Numbered from the stretch's first letter, positions 37,360 through 46,880 are shown. The stretch is DNA of 64,000 nt from Chitinophagales bacterium (GCA_020636495.1 JACJXQ010000008.1:2294001-2358000), one strand, 5' to 3'. Numbers and translations are program-made. The notes: a model not told the origin generated them from the letters alone.

Positions 37360-38004
37360 TTATAACTCAAGGTCCCCGAGCGACAAATCTCTGAAGTGTC
37401 CATTCATTTTTATTCTGGTCTTGGCTTGCTCAAGACTATGCAGCATGGGTGTCATCTTGCTAAGATGCTTACGTATATATTCCAGTCTTTGCGTTTCTGT
37501 TAACAGGTTCAGCAATTCATATTCCTGCATGAGTTCCATACCTGTATAATGAGCTATTTTATAGGACAACACGCCTGTGTCTGTTTGCGGGAATTTTTCC
37601 TCAACATTCAATAGTGCATATAGCCGTTTCACCTCGGTGAGTATCGTTGCAGAAATCCTTGTATCATCAGGCTCCAATATATTTTCCGGGTAATTCACAA
37701 TTGCGCCTGAATACATTTTGTCCGGCACTTCCTTTACGACATGTAATATCTTAAAGACACTTACCCCCCTGGCCTTTATATCCATTTCACCATCGTTGTA
37801 TTCTTTTACAAGTTCTATCACCTCGAGTGAGGTTCCATATTCCTGGACACCGTTATTCATCACTACGGGTATACCAAAATGTTTCTTTTCCTGTATACAT
37901 TCATTTATAAGTTGTTTATACCTGGGCTCAAATATGTGAAGGTTTAATGGTTCCGTAGGATAAACAACAATATTTAAGGGGAAAATCGGTATAAAATTCG
38001 TCAT
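37360..38004 (-). CDS. Lon substrate-binding (LAN) domain protein
   Basis: A 214-residue protein that is essentially the N-terminal LAN/PUA-like domain of Lon without the ATPase and protease. It opens with NFIPIFPLNIVVYPTEPLNLHIFEPRYKQLI, the LAN signature, followed by beta strands around KARGVSVFKI. A C-terminal helical part (about 150-200) resembles the helical end of Lon N-domains. Such proteins are common in Bacteroidota; the role is unproven, perhaps substrate recognition for a separate protease. It starts one base after the O-antigen ligase stop, so it is the second gene of that pair. Confidence 0.88.
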   Translation of the reverse strand: MTNFIPIFPLNIVVYPTEPLNLHIFEPRYKQLINECIQEKKHFGIPVVMNNGVQEYGTSLEVIELVKEYNDGEMDIKARGVSVFKILHVVKEVPDKMYSGAIVNYPENILEPDDTRISATILTEVKRLYALLNVEEKFPQTDTGVLSYKIAHYTGMELMQEYELLNLLTETQRLEYIRKHLSKMTPMLHSLEQAKTRIKMNGHFRDLSLGDLEL

Positions 38005-38005
38005 G

Positions 38006-39259
38006 TTATTTGTTTGTGTTTTTCACCTCTGCAGATTGGAGCTTCATAGCATGCGCCATCCACAATAAAAAGAATAGATAAAGGTACACACCAAATTGCA
38101 ATTCAAGGAAGGGCTCAACCATCAGTGGTACGAACATGACGAACCAGGTACTGAATAAGAAAAAACCACTCCTGTCCCGGTGTACCCACTTCAAAGGATA
38201 AAATATCCATACAAGGAATAACAACAGTGCTGGCAAACCACAACCTAAAGCCACAACGAGAAACTGGTTGTGCGGCTTGAGTTGCTGAAAAGCCGGCACC
38301 GAAGGATAATACTTATTATAGCCTTCTCTCATCACGTCGTGCATGTCGCCTATGCCCGTACCTGCCCATAAGTGGTCAGGCAATATTTTCAGTGTCACAT
38401 CATAGGACACCAGGCGGCCGATGTCGCTGTAATCACTATCAAAATGCCCTTCTTCAAATACCTTCCACGAGTACCTGAAATAATCTACTTTTTGTTCAAA
38501 AGTAGGCACGTACTTATAGGCGCTGATAGCAAATAGTACAATAAGTAACAGTATTGCCAGGCCCGTGAATGGTTTGCGTTTGAACACTATATAAACTGCA
38601 TACAGCAGTACGAACAGGTAGAATACCAATAGACCTGTCTTCACGGCTACAACATGCAGGTAAACACAAAGGATCACCAATGATATATATATAAATAACT
38701 TCGCCGGTTTATTCGTCAAAATAGGCACCATAAAAAAACACCATATTATGAATAGCGATATTGACAGGCTGTAACGTATGTAATCGTGAGATGCAAGCGT
38801 TGGCATCACTTTCGAGAATCGATACTGCTCTATATAATACCCGGGGTCAGAAACAAGAAAATATATACTATACCCTACGCTTCCAAGAAACAAGATAGCA
38901 GCACCTACAGTAAACATGCGTAGTTGTTTTTCAGAAAATGCAGGTAACAGTGAAAATGAAAGAGGTAATAATAATACCGGCAATTTCACAGATACCCTTT
39001 CATTCCACTGAGGTATATTATCGCTCCACAGGCCGGAAACTACATAAATGCCTACCCACGCTACACCCAATAGCCACCATTTGTTTCTGAACCAGTGACG
39101 GGGGTGCACGCCAATAAGTCCGTTAATACCAAATGCAATTGTACTTGCAGAAAGCAATGCCCTTGACAATAAAAAACCGGCCAGCATACCCAATGCACAG
39201 ACAATGGCTATATTCGTCTTTATTTCCGGGTTATAATTAAGAGATATATTTTTACTCAC
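38006..39259 (-). CDS. O-antigen ligase family protein (Wzy/WaaL-like)
   Basis: A 417-residue integral membrane protein with about ten to twelve hydrophobic helices. The large periplasmic loop (about 270-340) holds the family pattern: an acidic GRLVSYDVTLKILPDHLWAGTGIGD, then PAFQQLKPHNQFLVVALGCG (Pro-His-Asn), then an immediate next helix. These enzymes join polysaccharide to lipid A core or extend repeat units at the periplasmic face. Substrate and polymerase-versus-ligase role cannot be told. The Lon-domain gene follows by one base, and meaB is divergent. Confidence 0.88.
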   Translation of the reverse strand: MSKNISLNYNPEIKTNIAIVCALGMLAGFLLSRALLSASTIAFGINGLIGVHPRHWFRNKWWLLGVAWVGIYVVSGLWSDNIPQWNERVSVKLPVLLLPLSFSLLPAFSEKQLRMFTVGAAILFLGSVGYSIYFLVSDPGYYIEQYRFSKVMPTLASHDYIRYSLSISLFIIWCFFMVPILTNKPAKLFIYISLVILCVYLHVVAVKTGLLVFYLFVLLYAVYIVFKRKPFTGLAILLLIVLFAISAYKYVPTFEQKVDYFRYSWKVFEEGHFDSDYSDIGRLVSYDVTLKILPDHLWAGTGIGDMHDVMREGYNKYYPSVPAFQQLKPHNQFLVVALGCGLPALLLFLVWIFYPLKWVHRDRSGFFLFSTWFVMFVPLMVEPFLELQFGVYLYLFFLLWMAHAMKLQSAEVKNTNK

Positions 39260-39299
39260 GATTGCGATATATACCTAAAACGGTTGTAAATTCATTTTA

Positions 39300-40217
39300 G
39301 TGCAAGACAAGATAAGACAACTTTTATCAGACATACAAGCGGGTGATTATAAAGCACTGGCAAGAGGAATTACTATTATAGAAAATTCATTGCCCGGTTA
39401 CGAAGATATACTGCTGCAACTTACCAACAAAAGCAAGGCAAAATTAATAGGTATCACCGGGCCTCCCGGAGCCGGGAAAAGCACCCTGGTGAGTGCGTTG
39501 CTTAAATTCTGGTCCAAACAAGGAAAAAAGATAGCTGTTATCGCCGTCGACCCCTCCTCTCCCTTCAATTATGGCGCTCTACTTGGCGATCGTATAAGAA
39601 TGAATGAGTTTTATAACGACCCGAATGTATTTATCAGGTCACTCGCCAGTCGGGGAGCATTAGGAGGACTGCATCCTAAGATCATTGAAATATCAGATGT
39701 TGTCAGGCAGGCACCGTTTGACATAGTATTGATAGAAACCGTAGGTGTTGGCCAAAGCGAAGTGGAAATAGCAGGGTTGGCTGATTGCAGTATTGTAACA
39801 CTGGTGCCCGAAGCCGGAGATGAGGTACAAACACTGAAAGCAGGTATCATGGAGATAGCAGACATATTTGTGATCAATAAAGCCGACAGGGATGCTGCCG
39901 ATGCACTATTTGCCAGTTTAAGGATAATGGTACATCAAAAAGCAACAAATGCAGGTGAGATACCCGTTATCAAAACGATAGCTACAGAAGGTACGGGCAT
40001 AACTCAATTGGCTGAGAGCATTGACAACTATTTTGACCACCTCAACAGCCACTCTGAGCATAAAGTGATTCTGCTCACAGAAAAATGCTGGCAAATACTA
40101 CAGGCACAGAGGATGAAAGGCCTGGATAAAACATCTATAAAAAAGGAATTAGCTTCAGCACTGACCCGACCTGATTTCAATCTATATGCTTTTACCAGGC
40201 ATATTTTGTCAGAATAA
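39300..40217 (+). CDS. meaB: Methylmalonyl-CoA mutase-associated GTPase (MeaB/ArgK type)
   Basis: G3E-family GTPase that protects and reloads adenosylcobalamin in methylmalonyl-CoA mutase. The 305-residue protein shows Walker A GPPGAGKST, the switch/metal strand IAVDPSSPFNYGALLGDRIRM, ETVGVGQSE, and the guanine-specific NKAD. The start is GTG at 39300, since the region begins MQDKIRQLLSDIQ and no ATG precedes it. The mutase itself is not in the window. Intergenic space to the next gene is 145 bases. Confidence 0.94.
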   Translation: MQDKIRQLLSDIQAGDYKALARGITIIENSLPGYEDILLQLTNKSKAKLIGITGPPGAGKSTLVSALLKFWSKQGKKIAVIAVDPSSPFNYGALLGDRIRMNEFYNDPNVFIRSLASRGALGGLHPKIIEISDVVRQAPFDIVLIETVGVGQSEVEIAGLADCSIVTLVPEAGDEVQTLKAGIMEIADIFVINKADRDAADALFASLRIMVHQKATNAGEIPVIKTIATEGTGITQLAESIDNYFDHLNSHSEHKVILLTEKCWQILQAQRMKGLDKTSIKKELASALTRPDFNLYAFTRHILSE

Positions 40218-40292
40218 TTACTATAAACTAAATATTAACATTCGTGGATAATATCTGCATGATGATTTAGCAGATTCCATTTTAGTTATATT

Positions 40293-40300
40293 TACATTTG
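40293..40300 (+). promoter_or_regulatory. Candidate -7 element for the epimerase-like gene (TACATTTG)
   Basis: Exact TAnnTTTG; a TTAG (40267-40270) at about 22 bases upstream is one base off TTTG. Transcription would start near 40307, giving a leader of about 56 bases before the ATG at 40363. Confidence 0.35.
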
Positions 40301-40362
40301 GAGGACTGTGCGCAGAGTACCCTTTAAATACATATGTACAGTACGATAAGAGTTCGGGAAAT

Positions 40363-41454
40363 ATGCTGATTGATTTCATCGCAGGTTCTAAGATCGATTT
40401 TTACAAAATTGCACCGGTAATTGCAGCCGTTCAGGAGCAACAGGATGCTGGCGTAGACATCGGCTACCGTCTTATATATACCGGAACAAAAGTTGATATT
40501 GAGCCCGAAGATGAAGGTTTTTCTCACTACAGCATACCTGCACCCAATATTCTGCTAGACATATCAGAACCAGACCCTGCAGCCTATGCCGCTGCTGCAT
40601 TGATGCGCTATGAGCAAGTGCTTGTATCGGGGAAACCAAACATCGTAATGTTATTTGGCCATAGCACCGGTGTTATGGCATGTAGCCTGGTAGCTGCCAA
40701 AACCGCAGATATAAAAATAGCACACATAGGATCGGGGATGAGGAGCTTCAATCGTTATTCAGGCGATGAGGTAAATCGGAAAGTTATCGATTCTGTTACA
40801 GATTACTATTTCCCGATAGCCCAATCGTCCGGGGAGAACCTACGAAATGAAGGGGTACCTGATGACTATATTTTCTTTGTCGGAAACCCCGTTTCTGACC
40901 TTGTAAACAGGGAAATGGCGGATATGCCGCAACCCGCTATCTGGAACGCCCTGAAACTTCAGCAAAAAAGATACTTCCTCCTCAACCTGGAACATTCCAG
41001 CGTAACAGGCAGCCAGGCGAGAATGAAATCATTGCTACTGCAGGTCATAAGGCTCTCGAAAGGTTTGCAGATAATACTACCCGTAAATAATGACTCGTCA
41101 AAAACACTCAAGTCATTGGGAATAAAAGCTCCTAACCTGCATATAATTGAATCGCAAGGAATTAGTTCACTTTATTACTTGGCACATCACGCAAAAGCTG
41201 TTCTGACAGATACTGAACAATTACAGGATGAAACGACACTGATGCAAATACCATGTATGACCCTGCTGAAAAGTGTTGCACGACCAGATACTTATACCAT
41301 TGGTTTCAACGAGATCGTCGGGTTACAGCCTGAATCCATGACTGAGGCTTTTCATAAGTTATTTGCGGGAGATTGGAAAAAAGGACGTATACCCTACTTA
41401 TGGGACGGCAAAGTGGCCGGCAGAATACTGTCCGTGCTCAAAAAACTGTCATAG
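40363..41454 (+). CDS. UDP-GlcNAc 2-epimerase-like protein with degenerate active site
   Basis: The 363-residue protein aligns over its whole length to non-hydrolysing UDP-N-acetylglucosamine 2-epimerases (WecB/MnaA family), from the N-terminal loop (here FIAGSKIDFYKIAPVI) to the C-terminal helix. But the conserved signature positions are changed: the usual GTRPE is GSKID, the DT loop Asp is His100 (MLFGHSTG), the HVEAGLR Glu is Gly123 (HIGSGMR), and SGGIQEE is TDTEQLQDE. By memory of E. coli WecB, these include residues needed for catalysis. So it may be a non-catalytic or altered-substrate homologue. A WecA/MraY-type gene follows 120 bases later. Confidence 0.8.
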   Translation: MLIDFIAGSKIDFYKIAPVIAAVQEQQDAGVDIGYRLIYTGTKVDIEPEDEGFSHYSIPAPNILLDISEPDPAAYAAAALMRYEQVLVSGKPNIVMLFGHSTGVMACSLVAAKTADIKIAHIGSGMRSFNRYSGDEVNRKVIDSVTDYYFPIAQSSGENLRNEGVPDDYIFFVGNPVSDLVNREMADMPQPAIWNALKLQQKRYFLLNLEHSSVTGSQARMKSLLLQVIRLSKGLQIILPVNNDSSKTLKSLGIKAPNLHIIESQGISSLYYLAHHAKAVLTDTEQLQDETTLMQIPCMTLLKSVARPDTYTIGFNEIVGLQPESMTEAFHKLFAGDWKKGRIPYLWDGKVAGRILSVLKKLS

Positions 41455-41574
41455 TTATCCACATACCGTTGAAAATTCAATCCTCAATTAACAGCGTGAT
41501 AACCCTTACACATTATAATTCACGGTTTTATTACCCTAACTTTACGTATAATAAATACGCATATCATTACTGAT

Positions 41575-42738
41575 ATGATTCAACTACCATCGCATCTTCT
41601 ATATCTGCTTTGTTTTGTCAGCGCGCTGATCATCAGCATTATCTCCATACCTCAGATAATTATGGTGGCGACAAAAAAGAGGTTGTATGACACTCCTGAC
41701 AATGACAGGAAAATACACCTGCGTGTCATCCCCAACCTTGGTGGCATTGGTATATTCTTTGGTTTTATTACTACTGCCTCTCTCTTCATTTCACCCGAAG
41801 CATTTGCCAAATGGAACTACATCATAGCGGCCTCTTTATTGTTGTTCCTGGTAGGTATTGCCGATGACCTGATATCGCTCAGTCCGTCAAAAAAATTCTT
41901 TACTCAGTTCATCGCAGCTTTTATCGTCGTTTGTGTAGCAGACATCAGGCTGAAGTCACTACATGGTATACTAGGCGTTTATGGAGACCTGCCCTACTGG
42001 TGGAGTGCTATTTTTAGTATCGTAGGCGTGATTTTTATCACAAACGCCTACAACCTGATAGACGGTATTGACGGACTGGCAGGCTCTATAGGTGTACTTT
42101 CCACTTTAACCTTAGGCATATCTTTAGCAGGGTTTGGTCACCCGGGCGCAGCATGTCTTTCTTTCTGCCTCTTAGGTGGCATCGTAGGATTTCTTCGCTA
42201 CAATATCTCCCCTGCCAAAATATTTATGGGAGATACCGGCTCCCTGCTTATTGGTTTTATCATATCCCTGCTATGCATCATGGCAGTAAACACCTTTAAC
42301 GCAGAAAGCAGCTTTGCTAAAATAGTTACCTCTCCGGCCAATATGCTGGTCATTGGGCTTTCAGTGCTTTTCGTACCTGTTTTTGACACATTCAGGGTAT
42401 TTACTACCCGCCTTATGAAAGGCGTATCTCCTTTCAAAGCCGACAGGACACATCTGCACCATTACCTGCTGGATATGGGTTTTACGCATACAGATACGGT
42501 TGTCGTGCTGATCGTAGCTAATATCCTGATAATTACCGTATCTCTGCTGATGCAGGACTTTAATCCCAACTTTGCGATTTTCAGCATATTAGCCATTTCG
42601 ATGAGCCTGTTTGCAATATTGTACTATATGCGCAAAGCCAAGCTGGCCCAGATAGCCAATTCGGCCAATAACCCGCCCAAAGGTAAAACACAGGAATTTC
42701 CTGTAAACAAATTCAACGATGCAGCTAACGGGAAATAA
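41575..42738 (+). CDS. WecA/MraY-type polyprenyl-phosphate glycosyl-1-phosphate transferase
   Basis: A 387-residue integral membrane enzyme with about ten helices. It transfers a sugar-1-phosphate from a UDP-sugar to undecaprenyl phosphate, starting an envelope glycan. Conserved acidic cues are seen: IPNLGGIGIF, VGIADDLISLSPSKKF (DD pair), TNAYNLIDGIDGLAGSIG (NxxDGxDGL) and KIFMGDTGSLLIGF, and near the end the HxHH-like motif RTHLHHYLLDMGFTH. The loop suits the WecA group better than MraY. The epimerase-like gene upstream hints at an N-acetylated sugar pathway. It is convergent with the next gene, with only 4 bases between stops. Confidence 0.92.
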   Translation: MIQLPSHLLYLLCFVSALIISIISIPQIIMVATKKRLYDTPDNDRKIHLRVIPNLGGIGIFFGFITTASLFISPEAFAKWNYIIAASLLLFLVGIADDLISLSPSKKFFTQFIAAFIVVCVADIRLKSLHGILGVYGDLPYWWSAIFSIVGVIFITNAYNLIDGIDGLAGSIGVLSTLTLGISLAGFGHPGAACLSFCLLGGIVGFLRYNISPAKIFMGDTGSLLIGFIISLLCIMAVNTFNAESSFAKIVTSPANMLVIGLSVLFVPVFDTFRVFTTRLMKGVSPFKADRTHLHHYLLDMGFTHTDTVVVLIVANILIITVSLLMQDFNPNFAIFSILAISMSLFAILYYMRKAKLAQIANSANNPPKGKTQEFPVNKFNDAANGK

Positions 42739-42742
42739 CTAA

Positions 42743-44062
42743 TTACTGCTCTACCATATAGGAACTACCCTGGTACCTGTACAGGTATACGTGCTTATTC
42801 TCATAATACATGATATCACCCTTCTCGTTGGTTTCGGGTTTTATCTCATAACGGGTAAACGGAGCTCCTCCGGTATCCCAAAGGTGTTCATTAAAAATGG
42901 TGCCATATCTTTTCAATAGGTTGGCATACCAAAGCATGGTCTCATACCCGCGAAATACCATATTATCAGCCTTGCCTACATACTTCCTTTTATAGGCATT
43001 CATTACGGCCTGTCCTGAAGCGGTAGATGGGTCGAAATAGAAAGGACTGGTAAAATATATGACGATATTAGGATAAGCATCTGCTTTTTTAAGCGAAATC
43101 ATGTTATCCCATGATGGCATGCCCCATACTTCAAACTGGTAATCGGGAAACCATTGGTTCAGCCTCAGCAAAATGCCGTCTACATACTTATCATTAAGTA
43201 TGGGCATAACGATAACATTCTTGATATCCTTGCTCAGTAATGGTAACAACTGGTCGCGGGTAGGCATTTCATCACAAGGCACCTTTTTAAATTCTATGGC
43301 ATTATTGGTAACAAAATTGCTGAGTGCAACATTGTCTACCGATACCGTTGTCCTGTAAAAGAGCAAGGGTGTAATGATACCATTCTTCTTATAAATGAAT
43401 TGCTCAACGGCATCGCAGTGGGTTTCCAACGTGGGTTGTATCATCATAAAGTACGGATTGTCTGATACACTATGATTGGAAGGCGACAATGCAGATACAA
43501 AGTTAATATGATGCTTCTTGGCATAATTAGCTATCAATGGGAAATCTTTGGAAGACAGGATGCCCAATATCAGGTCAGATCCCATGAAAGCATCTGTATT
43601 GACAAGCGTAGCGGGCGATTCGAGCTCATCAGCTACGTCATAGATATACAGGTCGAATTTGTAGCCCAACTTCTTAAGCGTGTCTGTTGCCAGTACCATG
43701 CCTTCGTAAAACTTGAGCGATGGTATTACTTTATCCGGAAGCTTTGTTTTATCTACAACCTTACCGTCCTGCACCAGCTCAGAAAGATATAAAGGTGCCA
43801 GCACATCTATCCTGTACCTCTCCTTTATGTCTGATGGCGGGTATATGGAAGGTGGTTTCTTTTCAACTGTATTTTTTGTATGAACAGAGGGCCTGTTGGC
43901 TTTCTCAGAAGGGTGTTGTTCGTAATATTTCTGCTGTTCGGCCCTTCTTTCTGCTTCTCGCCTTGCCTGCCTGCGCTCCCTGCGACTTTGTGCATGCACT
44001 TCCGTGCTGCACATAACCGCGATGGCCATTCCTAACAATATAATACATACTGTATTCCTCAT
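42743..44062 (-). CDS. Exported periplasmic-binding-protein-like (type 1) protein
   Basis: A 439-residue exported protein. The signal peptide (about 1-25, ending VHAQ) leads into a charged Arg/Glu-rich stretch (residues 28-50) and then a domain like leucine/isoleucine/valine-binding proteins: IDVLAPLYLSELVQDGK, LIANYAKKHHINFVSALSPSN, DAVEQFIYKKNG and later IKNVIVMPILNDKYVDG. There is no adjacent ABC transporter, so it may be a sensor, scaffold or lipoprotein-like homologue rather than a transport receptor. It is the third gene after DUF3467 and guaA, 19 bases from guaA. Confidence 0.75.
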   Translation of the reverse strand: MRNTVCIILLGMAIAVMCSTEVHAQSRRERRQARREAERRAEQQKYYEQHPSEKANRPSVHTKNTVEKKPPSIYPPSDIKERYRIDVLAPLYLSELVQDGKVVDKTKLPDKVIPSLKFYEGMVLATDTLKKLGYKFDLYIYDVADELESPATLVNTDAFMGSDLILGILSSKDFPLIANYAKKHHINFVSALSPSNHSVSDNPYFMMIQPTLETHCDAVEQFIYKKNGIITPLLFYRTTVSVDNVALSNFVTNNAIEFKKVPCDEMPTRDQLLPLLSKDIKNVIVMPILNDKYVDGILLRLNQWFPDYQFEVWGMPSWDNMISLKKADAYPNIVIYFTSPFYFDPSTASGQAVMNAYKRKYVGKADNMVFRGYETMLWYANLLKRYGTIFNEHLWDTGGAPFTRYEIKPETNEKGDIMYYENKHVYLYRYQGSSYMVEQ

Positions 44063-44081
44063 AACGCCGTCTTTACGACTA

Positions 44082-45620
44082 CTATTCCCATTCTATTGTT
44101 GCAGGTGGTTTCGAGCTGATGTCGTATACTACCCTGTTGATACCGTTTACCCTGTTGATAATGTCGTTAGACACTTTTGCCAGGAAATCATATGGCACAT
44201 GCGCCCAGTCAGCGGTCATGCCATCTACAGATGTTACTGCCCGCAGGGCAACTGTAAACTCGTAGGTACGCTCATCACCCATAACGCCTACACTCTGTAC
44301 AGGTAGTAATATCGCGCCTGCCTGCCAGATATCATGGTATAAACCAAAATCGCGCATATGCTGGATGTATATGGCATCTGCCTCTTGCAGCATACGCACC
44401 TTTTCGGCAGTCACCTCGCCTAACACACGGATACCCAGACCCGGACCAGGGAAAGGATGGCGTTGCAGGAATACATCGTCGATACCCAATTCACGGCCTA
44501 TGCGCCTTACCTCATCTTTGAACAGGAAGCGTAGTGGCTCAACCAGTTCCATGTGCATTTTCTCTGGTAGTCCGCCCACATTGTGGTGCGACTTGATCGT
44601 TACAGACGGGCCATTTACAGATACCGACTCTATTACATCAGGATAGATAGTACCCTGCCCCAGGTAAGCAACATCTTTTATTTTCAACGACTCCTCATAG
44701 AATACATCGATAAACAAGCCGCCAATAATTTTCCTTTTTCCTTCAGGATCTGATACACCCGCCAGCTTATCGTAGAACATCTGTTTGGCGTCGATACCTT
44801 TCGTATTCAGGCCAAGATGCGCGTAACCGTCCAGCACCTGCTGAAACTCGTCTTTGCGCAACAGGCCGTTATCTACAAATATGCAATACAGGTTGTCGCC
44901 AATGGCTTTATGTATCAGTGTAGCAGCAACAGTAGAATCGACCCCACCACTCAGTGCCATCACCACCTTACCATCACCTACCTGCTCTTTTATTCGGGCT
45001 ACTGTTTCCTGTATGAACGCTGCAGGCGTCCAGTCGCGGCTGCAACCACAAATGTCTACCGCAAAATTCTTAAGCAACTGCTTTCCATCAGTGCTATGTG
45101 TCACCTCGGGGTGAAACTGTATAGCATAGACAGGATTCTTAGCATACCCTTCAGCCGATGTAAATGCCGCAACGGGAATACTCTCCGTTTTAGCTATCAC
45201 TGTAAAGCCTTCCGGCAGCTCCTTGATCGTATCGCTATGACTCATCCACACCTGCGAACCACTTGATATAGTAGCTAATAATGGGTTGTCTACCAGATCT
45301 TTAAGATGTGCACGACCGTATTCCCTGTGTGTAGATTTTCCTACGGCACCACCTGATTGCTGAGCTAACAACTGAGCACCGTAACATACGGCCAGAACGG
45401 GTAGCTTATCAGCTATAGCCTTGATATCCGGCTTGGGGGCATTGGGGTCATTCACAGAGAAAGGACTACCTGACAGTATTACCCCTTTCAGTTGCTCATC
45501 ATACTCAACCGGTTTGGTGCAAGGTTGTATCTCGCAATAAATATTCATTTCGCGGATACCCCTGGCTATCAGCTGGGTGTATTGCGAACCAAAATCGAGT
45601 ATCAGTATCTTTTCGTTCAT
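44082..45620 (-). CDS. guaA: GMP synthase (glutamine-hydrolysing)
   Basis: Makes GMP from XMP with ATP and glutamine. At 512 residues it has the complete two-domain form: an N-terminal class I amidotransferase (about 1-190) with the nucleophile Cys79 in LAVCYGAQ and the His-Glu pair in IQFHPEVTHS, and the ATP-pyrophosphatase domain with PP-loop ALSGGVDSTVAA (about residue 220) and the C-terminal dimerisation part ending PATIEWE. It lies 21 bases after DUF3467 and 19 bases before the periplasmic-binding-like gene, so the three are an operon. Confidence 0.97.
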   Translation of the reverse strand: MNEKILILDFGSQYTQLIARGIREMNIYCEIQPCTKPVEYDEQLKGVILSGSPFSVNDPNAPKPDIKAIADKLPVLAVCYGAQLLAQQSGGAVGKSTHREYGRAHLKDLVDNPLLATISSGSQVWMSHSDTIKELPEGFTVIAKTESIPVAAFTSAEGYAKNPVYAIQFHPEVTHSTDGKQLLKNFAVDICGCSRDWTPAAFIQETVARIKEQVGDGKVVMALSGGVDSTVAATLIHKAIGDNLYCIFVDNGLLRKDEFQQVLDGYAHLGLNTKGIDAKQMFYDKLAGVSDPEGKRKIIGGLFIDVFYEESLKIKDVAYLGQGTIYPDVIESVSVNGPSVTIKSHHNVGGLPEKMHMELVEPLRFLFKDEVRRIGRELGIDDVFLQRHPFPGPGLGIRVLGEVTAEKVRMLQEADAIYIQHMRDFGLYHDIWQAGAILLPVQSVGVMGDERTYEFTVALRAVTSVDGMTADWAHVPYDFLAKVSNDIINRVNGINRVVYDISSKPPATIEWE

Positions 45621-45641
45621 GCAGTATATGTAATAATATTA

Positions 45642-45956
45642 TTATGCTTCTCCTGTAGTACCGCCAAAATTGAATGGTATGTTTACCTGCTCCTGCTCCT
45701 GTATCACACCATTCTGGGCTTCAAAGCGTTTCACGTTCTCCACCAACGCGCGCATCAGCCTTTTGGCGTGGTGCGGGGTCATTACTACCCTTGATTTTAC
45801 CTTGGCTTTAGGCACGTTTGGCATTACATTTACAAAGTCGAATACAAATTCGGCAAATGAGTGCGTAATGATCACCAGGTTAGAATAAACGCCATCAGAC
45901 ATCTCTTCTGTCAGCTCTATATTCAATTGTTGTTCTTGCGATTGTCCTTCTTGCAT
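45642..45956 (-). CDS. DUF3467 protein
   Basis: A 104-residue soluble protein of the DUF3467 family: IELTEEMSDGVYSNLVIITHS is followed by FVFDFVNVMPNVPKAKVKSRVVMTP and AKRLMRALVENVKRFE, the family's three conserved blocks. The family is widespread in Bacteroidota and has no known function. It is the first gene of the DUF3467-guaA operon, behind an exact TAnnTTTG element. Confidence 0.9.
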   Translation of the reverse strand: MQEGQSQEQQLNIELTEEMSDGVYSNLVIITHSFAEFVFDFVNVMPNVPKAKVKSRVVMTPHHAKRLMRALVENVKRFEAQNGVIQEQEQVNIPFNFGGTTGEA

Positions 45957-45980
45957 CTTGATCGTTTATTAATAAGGCTG

Positions 45981-45988
45981 CAAAGTTA
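45981..45988 (-). promoter_or_regulatory. Candidate -7 element for the DUF3467-guaA operon (TAACTTTG)
   Basis: Exact TAnnTTTG on the minus strand, 25 bases before the DUF3467 ATG; transcription would start near 45974. No clear -33 TTG is seen. Confidence 0.33.
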
Positions 45989-46061
45989 AAAAAAGAAAAC
46001 CAGTGCCATGAATAAAATAAGAATAGTAACAAAGCATTATTTCTGAGTGCCACGGGGCAAC

Positions 46062-46757
46062 CTACACATACAGGTCGAGGAACCAGAAACCATACCCCTC
46101 GCCCTTATCAGGATCGGGAGAAGGATATACAGTATGCACCACTTCGCCCAACTGTATAGGAATGGGAGCTTTGAAATACGGAGCGTTGTACACAAAAGTG
46201 TGGAACTCCCCATTCTCCCCACAAGGGTCAACACCGGCGGGCAGGTCGTTCAGCAAAGATGAGTCTATCTTTCTTCCAAGAAACTCTTTGCCTAAAACTG
46301 CCTCATTAACGCATACGATAACCGCTTCAATACCCACATTGTCAACCAGTTGCACCATATCTCGAGTATCCATCCCCCAAACAGGGAATATACCTTTGAA
46401 ACCTGCTGTCGCTAACTGGTCTTCACGATACCTCCTCAGGTCTTCCAGGAAAATATCGCCGAACGCTGCCGTGGTTATGTTTTCCTGTTTCAGTTGTGCC
46501 AGTACATGGGTCATGGCCTCGTTGTACACATCGTGCGAGGGTGAAGGCGGCAGGTGTACTTTTTTATGCCTGATGCCCATCCGTTCTGCCTGCATATCAA
46601 GCAACTGCTCACGAACACCGTGCATCACTACCCTATCCTTCTCGCTGTTAACAGTAGTCAGCAAAGTTGTCACATCATAACGCTCGTCCTGCCGCAACAG
46701 GTGATAAGCCAGTGCAGCATCTTTGCCGGAGCTCCAGTTCAAAACGGTTTTTACCAT
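46062..46757 (-). CDS. Dph6-like ATP-pyrophosphatase (diphthine--ammonia ligase family)
   Basis: A 231-residue adenine nucleotide alpha-hydrolase. The PP-loop is NWSSGKDAALA (residues 7-17), followed by HGVREQLLDMQAERMGI and AFGDIFLEDLRRYREDQL, the Dph6 signature. In eukaryotes and archaea this enzyme amidates diphthine on EF-2; bacteria lack that target, so the substrate here is unknown, and the name is only by family. The ATG at 46757 starts MVKTVLNWSSGKD; an ATG 51 bases earlier would prepend unrelated residues. It has no close neighbour on its strand. Confidence 0.88.
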   Translation of the reverse strand: MVKTVLNWSSGKDAALAYHLLRQDERYDVTTLLTTVNSEKDRVVMHGVREQLLDMQAERMGIRHKKVHLPPSPSHDVYNEAMTHVLAQLKQENITTAAFGDIFLEDLRRYREDQLATAGFKGIFPVWGMDTRDMVQLVDNVGIEAVIVCVNEAVLGKEFLGRKIDSSLLNDLPAGVDPCGENGEFHTFVYNAPYFKAPIPIQLGEVVHTVYPSPDPDKGEGYGFWFLDLYV

Positions 46758-46858
46758 GGCTGCAAAACAACGGATAAAATCCTGAAAATATACAACAGTG
46801 AACACCATTATACATTTAAGAAAACCTCAACCATACCTGCCGAAAACCGGTTTGTATC

Positions 46859-46880
46859 GTTTTGTTATGTTTTGTTATGT
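46859..46880 (+). repeat. Tandem overlapping 12-mer GTTTTGTTATGT (two copies)
   Basis: Two copies with a 2-base overlap (period 10). A third copy in inverted orientation lies at 46983-46994. The spacing of one helical turn suggests a possible protein-binding site; evidence is limited to the pattern. Confidence 0.5.
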
